The notes under the pieces were generated by a model. The model saw only the letters and a list, made by a program, of their open reading frames with translations, was not told where the DNA came from and made no database searches. Both the position numbers and the translations under genes were made by a program. A stretch of DNA of 64,000 bases from assembly GCF_036588685.1 (NCBI RefSeq), contig NC_086378.1, positions 50,462,686-50,526,685 on the forward strand, read 5' to 3'. Below, piece by piece: positions 21,801 to 32,400 of the stretch (positions are counted from its first letter, which is position 1; each line of letters opens with the position of its first letter). This stretch comes from Mytilus trossulus (Eukaryota; Mollusca; Bivalvia; Mytilida; Mytilidae).

Positions 21801-23231
21801 GTACATACATACAGAATGAGATGACATTTCAGAGAATGAATTTATCAGATGTGTAGTATATTACATATACTTAACAAGAACAGATTTATAATTCATTGTA
21901 TTCCGTTTATATGGATATTAATCTTGTGTTTTGAATGTTAATTGACATTTTTTTTACTCCGTGATTTTATGATTGAATATAAACCGAATGCATTTATCTT
22001 TTTAATTTACTTATCCTGCTGGAAATCTTCCCCTGGTGAGCAAAAATGTGAAGGGGGAAGGGCAACTAGATATATTATACATCTTACAATTGACAATTCA
22101 TAACATATATATACAACTGGATAACTGAAGATATCTATAAATAAAAATAAAAAATAACATTCATCTGGAAATTATGTAAACAATCGGCGCAGAAATGAAA
22201 GACAATATCGGCGCAAATGAAAACAAAATCGGCGCAAACGAAACACAATATCGGTACAAGTGAAAGAACAATAGACTCAAAGGCAGAAAAAAAATGGGCG
22301 GCCGGTTTACATCAATGCATTTGTTTTAATATATTTCTGTAGGTATACACACTATCTTCAACTGTGAGCATGGTCTATATATATAGCTAGCATCGATCGG
22401 TCGCAGCAATAATGTGTCATTCGTGATCACCAGCACTTCGTGGTGTGCTCACCACCTGACAGTCGAAATCTGCATGAATTATAAACAAAACCAATAAAAT
22501 GCAGTAGAAATGATTATACAACTTTTACTCACAATGTCATGTTTACATTATTAAAGAAATGATTATTGCTGGGAATAAGCATAATTATCTTCACAATAAA
22601 CTTACAATTTCCGAAGATTATTTCTTACTAACTTGGCTTAAGCTTGAACATAATTAAATACTTAAATGTCCGTACCTAATACACGTGTACAACAAGAACA
22701 AGTCAGACTGCTGATATAATTACTCATACTTTATATCTAAATTCACCTTATTAATAACATTTGTCAATACACATGCATAGTACATAATATGTAGCTCTCG
22801 CATTGTCAATAAAGGTCTTTCATTAAAAACAAACCTCAGTATTACATGTCTTTTTTTCAGAGAGCGTAGTTATATTAAATTAAGTAAACGGATAAAAAGT
22901 TACGTTATTATATATGAAAACCTTTTTTTTTTGTAATTCTGTTTACCCTCTCCGATGAACCTTTACGTGTCGGATCCAGGCTAAGTAGAAACACACTTAA
23001 GCGGGTGTATTTAAATATAGTATTATACTAAGTACGTCTGAATCAGTGATAACTCTACGACAGCTTTTTTCCATCATCGAATCAGTCTACTTAAAATGCA
23101 AGATCCAGACTTCTACGATAAACATGTTTAATTTAGCCAATCTGTAAAATTCTATCTTCATGCCTTTTATATTATGTACTGTGGTACAACGCTAGATCAA
23201 AACTGACAAGGATTTTTTTTAAAGTAATACC
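21801..23231. other. Upstream region of the receptor gene, with a short CGGCGCAAATGAAA repeat
   Basis: At 22186-22262 the motif AATCGGCGCAAATGAAA recurs four times with changes; an inverted relative (CATTTGCGCC) lies at 21228-21275. I could not identify the first exon or promoter of the receptor here. Confidence 0.4.
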
Positions 23232-23330
23232 AGGCTACCGAAAGCTTTATAGGTGTCGAGTGGAGTCTAGCAAGTCGGATATCTCAGAAGCATGTGTTCG
23301 AATCCCGGCCAGGACAAGGACATATATCTA
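23232..23330 (+). repeat. tRNA-derived SINE head (candidate)
   Basis: An A-box-like TAGGTGTCGAGTGG (about 23250) is followed about 45 bp on by a good B box, GTTCGAATCCC (23296-23306), as in RNA polymerase III internal promoters. Flanking acceptor-stem pairing is poor, so it is not a functional tRNA gene. Confidence 0.5.
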
Positions 23331-23410
23331 ATACCTACAATGTAGCGTATGTGTGTGTAAATCCCTAGGCTACTTTAAATTAACAATACGACCATACACC
23401 TGACATAAAC

Positions 23411-23485
23411 AGGGGCGGATCCAGCCATTTAAAAAAGCGGGTTCCCGACCCAGGACAAAAGGGGGGGGGGAGGGGGGGGGGGGGT
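23411..23485. repeat. G-rich run next to a GGGGCGGATCCAG repeat
   Basis: Ten G, one A and thirteen G occupy 23461-23484, immediately after a GGGGCGGATCC motif. The - strand proline run is an artefact of this. It lies about 160 bp upstream of the receptor exon. Confidence 0.8.
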
Positions 23486-23640
23486 TCCAACTATATGTCC
23501 CCATTCAAATGCATTGAACGGCCACAAAAAATGGCGGTCCAAAACATTTCTTCCACCTGAAATTAACACAATTAAATTGTCCTGAAAATCTATATATATA
23601 TAAACTAACACATCATCAATATATATTTTTCTATAGACAG

Positions 23641-24824
23641 GCACTACAACAAATGGAACCATACTGGAACCAAGACCTGTTATCACACCAACGATGAGAT
23701 TAATACTGTCAGCAATTACAACCATACCTGTTCTCGTTAACATCTTTTATGTTGTCGTCTGCTTTACAACACTCAAAAAGAAATTCCACAATCTGTTGGT
23801 ACTTATGTTATGTGTGGGTGACAGTATCCTTTCAACATCGCTGACAATGTATTCATTAACAAAGATGATTGACTTGGTGAAGACTAACATTATCTGGTGT
23901 ATTGTCCAAACATTTGGAGTTTGTTATGGCCTGGTGTTTACATATACAATTGTATTTTGGATATGCTGTGAACGATATGTTGTAGTAAAGAATTACAACT
24001 TTGGAGCACAACGTTTCTTCGAAAGATTTAAATTGGTTATAATTGGTGGATCCATTGCGTTAGGGTTTTTGTTCACAATTGAACTGGTTACGCTGGTTCC
24101 TAAAGCGCAAACAATCGAATCTTGTACCGTACCGAATTTATACGGAAACCATCTAAACTTTTTTATTCAGTTCATAGCTGGTGTGTTGACTTCATTTATG
24201 GCAGGCATCCTTTTTCTAACCATTAGAACAAGTATGCTTATTTGGAAATATTTTTTCAAACCAACAAAAATCGCTGTAAATCAAAACGGTCAAGAAAGTA
24301 TTGAAATGACGATTACGGAAGATGATACGCCTTGTGAGTGTAAAAACTGTAGAATTGAAAACAATTACGTTTCAACTTCGGATAACAAAGAGTGGACCAC
24401 TGTAGGATTGATGAGTAACGAAATGTCCGAAGAGATAACTAAATCGTTTGAAATGTCGAATCGAATAAGCGAGATTGTAAAACAGTTGAGAAAAGATCGT
24501 GAAGTAGAAAACGGTCAGCTCTTAATCACACCAAAAAGTTTAGTACAGAAAACTCTGCGAAAGATAAAGCCAAGTACATGGGAGAAAAGAGCATTTATAA
24601 CAACGATCATTATAGCAGTAACCACGATATTTCTGACAGGTCCATTCATATTTTCGTTTTGGTTAGACTTCTTCTATGGAACGAGATTTACATCGCAGAA
24701 AACAAGACTACTTTTATTTGTACCCTTAGTGTTGAACAGTATAATAAACCCTTTCATCTATGCTTGGCGTATTCCAGAAATCAAACAAAGAATTAAGAAA
24801 ATATTTACATGTTGTAAACGATAA
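23641..24824 (+). CDS. Rhodopsin-like orphan G-protein-coupled receptor (3' exon)
   Basis: This encodes a seven-helix plasma-membrane receptor; the ligand is unknown. The frame is open from a good 3' splice site (pyrimidine-rich tract, ACAG at 23637-23640), in phase 1, so the true start is probably in an unseen upstream exon. Residues before Met 23694 include an N-glycosylation site (NGT). Counting from that Met (376 residues): TM1 5-27, TM2 34-55 with CVGDS, TM3 about 67-92 ending CCERY (a DRY variant), TM4 112-134, TM5 156-180, a long intracellular loop 3 (about 185-298, acidic with a CECKNC cluster), TM6 301-326 with Pro317, TM7 338-359 with NPFIY, and a short tail ending CCKR that could be palmitoylated. 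Cys69 and Cys144 form the expected disulfide. No frame damage. Confidence 0.85.
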
Positions 24825-26974
24825 TACTTATATTCTTTTTATTGTTTTGAAATGAACATTGATGTTAAACTATTTATTACGTTCAGAATTTGTTGATATG
24901 TTTGGTAAGGTATTTCTCGTTATTTAAATTTCCACTGTTCTTTACATACAAAATGTACATGTATATGATATGGTGGGTTTTTTTTTTCTCTAAAATTCGT
25001 TATATTTGTATTATATATGGCAGCCGTTCTCTATTATTAATTTGTTTGTCGTTTTTTCTTTCTTTATGTGTGCTCATTATTCCTTATTCTGTAAGTCGTA
25101 AACAGCATGTGTTATATATTTTGTATCCACAAAAATTTAAAAGTATTTGCTGCGTGTTTTGTAGGATTTTTTCAATATCAATGCTCCTAAATGTTTGTAT
25201 AGATAGCATTTGACCTCCACTACATTTAAACTTTACCCAGCTCGTTTGAAAAAAATCTAGTATTGCTTACACATGGATCAGGCTTTTGTTAAATAATACA
25301 GTATTTAAACAATAAATAAAGTTTGTTATATGCAAATAAACCAAAATAGAAAATCAAAGCATAAAGGGCTTTTCTAGGAAGTCAAATGGGGATAAATATC
25401 ACTCAATGAATTTCATGCATCCAAATTTAAAGAGCTTTTCTGGATTGTTATCTTCACCATGGATGTTCATTGCTCATTGCTCACTGCTACATTTACTCTT
25501 CTCTACAACATTATCACATTTAATATGCGCATCTTCAAATGCAGCAAGAAACAAGTTCAAATACTTTTAAAGATGATTATTTAGACATAAAATATCATGA
25601 GTGAGAGGAAAAACAACGTCTAGTGACCAATTAGTTCGGAGAATAGAACAAAACACATTTCAAATGAATACTAGTATAATAGATTGGCTCTGAAAATTGA
25701 GTGGATTTTAATGAATAAACTAAAGATTTCGAATGTATTCCTTTCGTCTGAATTCATTTCTCCTCAGTGTCATGTGCCAAAAAAAGTCTATGCATGGTCT
25801 AACAAAGTATGGAAGCGTCATGTGTATACTTTTAGTTTCTGAAAACATCATAAAGTATTTCTGCACATCTGGTCTAACTGAAAGTACCTCTATATCTCTC
25901 AAAATTATTTCAATACTCTCAAATATAAATATTTAAAGTTTCACCAAGCACACAATGAGGATATTAAGTATTGCATTTATCCTATGCCGGGCTTCGGTTT
26001 GAACACACACTAGCTGACATTATATACATGTAAAAAGTAACCCCAATCACTATATTTTGTATTTATATGCCCCATTTATGGACGTTATGTTTTCTGGTCT
26101 TTGGTACCGTTCATTCGTTAGTCCGTCCGTCCGTCCATCCGCCCCGTCCGTCTGTATGTCCTACTTCAGGTTAAGGTTTTTGGTCGACGTAGTTGTTGAT
26201 GAAGTTGAAGTCCAATCAACTTGAAACTTAGTAAACATGTTCCTTATGATATGATCTTTCGAATTTTAATTACAAATTACAGATACAAAATGTATCCCCC
26301 CCCCCCAACACACACACATTTTCACGGTCCACTGAACATAGAAAATGATAGTGCGGTGGGGTATCCGAGTACTATGAACACATTCTTGTTTATTGATGCA
26401 ATGTTTACTTTTGCATTGCAAATATCTGCTTTGTTATTCTATTGAAGTCAATATATCTTCAAGACATTATCTCGAAATATTGGATACATGTATATACATG
26501 TATGGTGAAGCATTCTTCCCTTTTCATTGGTCATTACGACCACGCGAGTACAAGGATATTCAATGTATATGAAGCCTTGTTTTTGCCTCGCCTATTCGCC
26601 ATTTTGAAATTCAGCTTTTTATAATAACGTCCCCTTTCATAAATACTGGATCAGCATCTGACTTGTTTAAATGTTATTGTTATATACATGTACGTATACA
26701 TTGTTATGTTAATCAATATTTTGATAACGCATTTACAAATGTATTAAAGATGAGACTTGAAAAGAATATGTTGTCTTCTAATTTTTTTAGTAACAATATT
26801 ATACTCGAATATCGGCAATGGACAGTTAAGTCACATATAAGGCCATTTTTAGAGATGAAAGGAAGTTTGGGTGCCATAGTTTTAAAACATTTGGTCGAAA
26901 AGAAATAAGAATAGGAAATTTGAGCGAAAGAAACTTAAGGATGAAATTGATAATAAACAATTCAAAAGAAAAAA
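24825..26974. other. Downstream region of the receptor gene, AT-rich
   Basis: AATAAATAAA near 25312 could be its polyadenylation signal. A GTCC tetranucleotide run lies at about 26122-26152 and a C-run/CA-run at 26295-26320. No further gene is recognised; the short ORFs have no domain character. Confidence 0.4.
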
Positions 26975-27170
26975 AAACCCAACAGCCTAATGTATGTACT
27001 GAACAAAATAATGAGCGAAAAAATATCTTAACACAGCAATAAAAGACAACCACTGAAATAAAGGCCCGTGACTTAGCACTGCACATACAGAATGTGACGG
27101 GGTTAAACATTTGAGCGTATGTCCCCTATCCTAGGACAATAGTGTAACAGTACAAAAAATAACATAGACA
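26975..27170 (-). repeat. Dispersed element M3, inverted partial copy
   Basis: The reverse complement carries GTACTGTTACACTATTGTCC, then the TAGGGGACAT and GTTTAACCCC landmarks. Confidence 0.5.
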
Positions 27171-27269
27171 ACAAACCAAATACATCAGTTTTAGAAGGCT
27201 GTACTCATAAGATGGATACAAATAGAAATACGTATAACAACAACATAGAGTAAACGTGTACGGGTACTT

Positions 27270-27375
27270 ATACATAATCCCTCCGTAAATTGTACGGATG
27301 CCATCACGAGTTGGTTGACCGCTATGGAATAACCGTTTCACAGATGATATCGGATATGTCCCTTACGTCGTAACA
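27270..27375 (+). pseudogene. Relic of a Penelope-like reverse transcriptase, last about 35 codons
   Basis: The + strand translation gives SLRKLYGCHHELVDRYGITV and then SQMISDM before a stop. This is the same C-terminal segment seen at 6362, 17090, 43060 and 51040. It is followed directly by an M2 copy (27380-27525). Confidence 0.55.
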
Positions 27376-27526
27376 TTTTGAAAATGTCTGCACCAAATCA
27401 GGAATATGACATCTGTTGTCCATTTTTTTAATGTGTTTTATCATTTGATTTTGCCATTTGATTAGGGAATTTCCGTTATGAATTTCCCCAAGAGTTCAGT
27501 ATTTTTGTGATATTACTTTTAACACA

Positions 27527-27985
27527 AATACTGAGAAGGATCATAAACAAATACTGCGAAGTATCATACACAATTACTGAGAAGGATACTACACATATAC
27601 TGAGATGGATCACGAGAAGGAACATACACAAATACTGAGAAGGATACTACACATATATTGAGATGGATCACGAGAAGTATCATACACAAATACTGAGAAG
27701 GATACTACACATATATTGAGATGGATCACGAGAAGTATCATACACAATTACTGAGATGGGTCATACACAAATACTTAGAAGGACCATACATGAATATGAG
27801 AAGGATATACAACAGCCGAGAAGGAGCATATACGAATACCATGAAGGATCATTCAAAAGCCGACAAGGAGCATACACGAATAATGAGAAGGATATACGAA
27901 AGCCGAAAAGAGGCATTGACGAATACCGAGAAGGATCAATAAAATCAGAACACGAGCATACACGAATTCTGAGAACAACATGTTA
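27527..27985. repeat. Imperfect tandem repeat, about 21-bp unit, with higher-order 63-bp period
   Basis: Variants of CATACACAAATACTGAGAAG recur about twenty times; in 27580-27740 groups of three are repeated almost exactly. The open frames across it are by-products. Confidence 0.8.
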
Positions 27986-28004
27986 CTGTACGTCAAGAGG
28001 TAAA

Positions 28005-28115
28005 TTAATGCTCCGTGTTGAAGGCCGTACTTTAACCTATAATGGTTTACTTTTTAAATTGTTACTTGGATGGAGAGTTGTCTCATTGACACTCACACCA
28101 CATCTTCCTATATCT
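28005..28115 (+). repeat. Dispersed element M3, 3' fragment
   Basis: It carries CTCCGTGTTGAAGGCCGTAC and GGAGAGTTGTCTCATTG, then CACACCACATCTTCCTATAT. Confidence 0.65.
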
Positions 28116-28204
28116 TTGTTTCCCGCAATTACGGATTAAAGATGATCGTACGCTGATACGTTACAGTGTACCTATGTTCACCTGTAGATCTCTACATATA
28201 AGTA

Positions 28205-28410
28205 TACAACAGAAGATGTAGTGTAATTACCAATGAGACAACTCTCCACGAAAGACTAAAACAACACAGAAAATATCAATTATAGGTCACCGTACGGACT
28301 TCATCTATGAGCAAAGCCAATGGCGCATAGTCAGATATAAAATGCCCCGAAATGACAATGTAAAACAATTCAAACAAGACAACTAACGGCCTTGTTTATG
28401 TACAAAAAGT
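28205..28410 (-). repeat. Dispersed element M3, inverted copy
   Basis: It starts GAAGATGTAGTGTAATTACC and contains GAGACAACTCTCC and GGTCACCGTACGGACTTC, the reverse complement of the M3 3' end. It faces the 28005-28115 copy tail to tail. Confidence 0.65.
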
Positions 28411-29434
28411 GTTTGTTTCCACAAACTTTTACAATAACCGAATTCATGTATCTGGTTTTAATCCTTAGACATATTAGTCTTAGGTACATTTTCTTGAAAC
28501 TTGCTGTTGGGATAACAAGGATAAAGATTAGCTCGGAATCCTGGCCCAACCTCGTCTTTACTACAGTAAGCAATGATCCCTGGATTAAGATAAGACAATT
28601 TTTGATTAAAAATAAGCCAGAATAGTTTACTTGAGTTTGTGGACTTAAAAGTATTTGTATTGATTTAGGAAATTATTCAGTTTTTAAGACTTTATTCTTA
28701 CTGCTGCATGCTAATATTGGTTTACTATGGTTTCAATTTTGAAACAAAATAAGATCTACCATTAAAGAGTTATGCAACTCAAAAGTTCATGTATTATCTT
28801 TACATACGGCTCAAGTACTCGTGTATAAATGAACACATCCTTCAACTTACCTTAAACTGTAATCATTTCTGTCATCCAAAAATCTTTGGACATACAAGGT
28901 CATATTCTAGGTAATTTTCCAATTTAACGTATCCAACATTACATTTTTAAAGAGAATGTAGATAAATGCAGAATCGGTCAATTTTAAATATTATTCTAGG
29001 TCATCGGAAATGCTTTACTTTTTAGCTTCCTTTACCCGAAGAGAGCTTTTCTTGTGACGTTGCGTCCGGGGTCTGTCGTCGTCCATATAATTGATACTTT
29101 ATAATTCTTAATCACACCAAAAATCATTGATTAAAAATTCAACTTCAAACTAAAATCACGTAAATCCTATAAAAAATATTTCCATTCTCAATTTTATGTA
29201 ATCGGCATTTTTACAAATCACCTTCTTCTAGTATACGAAAGTAAACAGAAAAGATGTTATGTATTAATTATGATACAAATAAAAATCAGAACACATGTAC
29301 CTAAGAACTCAAAGAGAAGAAACAATGCTTTAATTGTTAATCTTCATTTAATAGTCACAGTGAGTTTGTTTTATAACCATGATGATAGAGGAAATTGTTA
29401 TCGAAACAAATCTAAACCCATTTTTTTTCATATA
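28411..29434. other. Intergenic stretch downstream of gene A
   Basis: Nothing recognised; AT-rich without long ORFs. Confidence 0.4.
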
Positions 29435-29440
29435 TTTATT
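29435..29440 (-). promoter_or_regulatory. AATAAA polyadenylation signal of gene A
   Basis: AATAAA on the - strand, 58 bp past the stop codon, at the same relative place as in genes B and C. Confidence 0.65.
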
Positions 29441-29497
29441 CACTCATTATATGTTTTACTGTACATATAAATGTACTGTACATGTTTAAACAGTTGA

Positions 29498-32400
29498 CTA
29501 CTGCTCTATATACCCTGGTGGATAGTTTATTGTCATGTGTGACGGACAACTTGGTGTTTTACAACACTTCCCAGGAGCTGGAGGATTTAATGTACAATTC
29601 CTTGGTAGGTTCCACTGGGTACACCTGTAACAAAATTGACAACATATCACATCATGCATGTAATATATTTCTTGAACAAATATGACGATTAAAGCCGGTC
29701 CAGACCTGTATAAAGTTGTAATTTAAAAAAGGGCAATCTACCATACAGACAGACTTGTCATCCTTTCCTCCCCAATCAGGAAAAAAGGACGAACACTCTG
29801 TTTGTATTGGAGATTGATAACAGGGTTGGGTGTAGAAGTGAAATTATTATTAAACTTTACAATAAACTATGGTGAATTGTAAATAACATATGTTATAATT
29901 TCATGGTTGGTAGCAATCACGACATTTAAGTATTTTTGCTTAAATATCAATCTCAGTTATTACTGTCTAAAACGTATTTTCACCTGTGTAAGGGACATGT
30001 TTATCATAAGTATACATTTTGTAATAGACACGCCTATATGAAAAAGAGAAGAGATATTTTCTAAATCATTTCTTTACCAACAAAGATCTAAATGGCGTCA
30101 ACTTATGCAACATCCTTCATCATTAATTAGTTCAGTCAAAAATACCTCTTTATTTCAAAGACCAGTCTGTACCAATCATTTCTAATACCAATACCAAACC
30201 GATTGCAAATCAAATTTTCAATTACAAACACGTTTTGCAGGATCTCAATATTGACGACTTCATGTCTTAACCTCCTGATTGCACTTGTGCTAGTTACCGA
30301 TTCACATATAATTCGTCTGGCCACGTTATTACTGGTATTTCTTGCGAAATGCGTTGTCCAAAGGTCCGAAATATCGTGAACCTAAATCTATCAATTGTAA
30401 ATACAACTTCAAAATCTGATGGATTCAGTAACGGATTATGCCACGCAATGGACTAAGCGCGAGAAGGAAGAAGTATATACTCTTTCCGAACGGATTAAGA
30501 CTGTGAGGTCGTTACCCAGCTAACACATAATGTTTTCATGATATTATTGACTGGTTATAGATAAGTTTGTCAAAAACATTTACCAAAATATATTTTATAG
30601 ATATTTTTTTTTTTGCATCAGAAATTATGCAAGAATGATATTTTAACAATTATATTTCATCCCAATGTTTGATTGCTAATATAAAAACATTTTTTGTAAA
30701 TATTTTTTTATAATAAATAATTATAAGTAAAATATTCTTTGCTGATGTTTTTAAAACGTTAAATAGACATTTTTATAAATGAGAACAATTGTATGTCGAG
30801 GAGACATTTCTTCGCAATATTCAATCAATATCTGATGGAAATTTTTATATAACATTTAATATATATATTTTTTAGATGTGTAAAAGAAATATTTATAAAA
30901 CATTTTTGATTTACATTTATGTAAAGCATAGGTTTGATTTATAATACAATATCTTTTTGATGTAACATCAATATACTTTTCTTGTCCTAATTAAAAATAT
31001 AAAAATGGTAATATCTAATGAATATTAGAATAACATCATAACAATATATTTTTTCGTTTTTATTTAGAAAACATTAGTTAAAGACTGTTTCATAAACGTT
31101 TTAAGATAATATGTTTAAAAGATATTTGTAAGATGTGTGCTAGTTATCAAAGGTACCAGGATTATAATTTAGTACGCCAGACGCGCGTTTCGTCTACATA
31201 AGACTCATCAGTGACGCTCAAATCAAAAATATTTATAAACCCAAACACGTACAAAGTTGAAGAGCATTGAGGATCCAAAATTCCAAAAAGTTGTGCCAAA
31301 TACGGCTAAGGTAATCTATGCCTGGAATAAGAAAATCCTTAGTTTTTCAAAAAGTTCAAAGTTTTGTATACAGGAAATTTATGAAAATGACCACATTATT
31401 GATATTCATGTCAACACCGAAGTGTTGACTACTGGGCTGGTGATACCCTCGGGAACGAAACGTCCACCAGCAGTGGCATCGACCCAGTGGTGTAAATAGT
31501 TATCAAAGGTACCAGGATTATAATTTAGTACGCCAGACGCGCGTTTCGTCTACATAAGACTCATCAGTGACGCTCAAATCAAAAATATTTATAAACCCAA
31601 ACACGTACAAAGTTGAAGAGCATTGAGGATCCAAAATTCCAAAAAGTTGTGCCAAATACGGCTAAGGTAATCTATGCCTGGAATAAGAAAATCCTTAGTT
31701 TTTCAAAAAGTTCAAAGTTTTGTATACAGGAAATTTATAAAAATGACCACATTATTGATATTCATGTCAACACCGAAGTGTTGACTACTGGGCTGGTGAT
31801 ACCCTCGGGGACGAAACGTCCACCAGCAGTGGCATCGACCCAGTGGTGTAAATAGTTATCAAAGGTACCAGGATTATAATTTAGTACGCCAGACGCGCGT
31901 TTCGTCTACATAAGACTCATCAGTGACGCTCAAATCAAAAATATTTATAAACCCAAACACGTACAAAGTTAAAGTGCTTGAGGATCCAAAATTCCAAAAA
32001 GTTGTGCCAAATACGGCTAAGGTAATCTATGCCTGGAATAAGAAAATCCTTAGTTTTTCAAAAAGTTCAAAGTTTTGTATACAGGAAATTTATAAAAATG
32101 ACCACATTATTGATATTCATGTCAACACCGAAGTGTTGACTACTGGGCTGGTGATACCCTCGGGGACGAAACGTCCACCAGCAGTGGCATCGACCCAGTG
32201 GTGTAAATAGTTATCAAAGGTACCAGGATTATAATTTAGTACGCCAGACGCGCGTTTCGTCTACATAAGACTCATCAGTGACGCTCAAATAAAAAATATT
32301 TATAAACCCAAACACGTACAAAGTTGAAGAGCATTGAGGATCCAAAATTCCAAAAAGTTGTGCCAAATACGGCTAAGGTAATCTATGCCTGGAATAAGAA

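Noticed and set aside
23429-23743. - strand ORF with a proline run upstream of the receptor
   Set aside because: It is a shadow of the poly-G tract and of the first codons of the receptor on the other strand.
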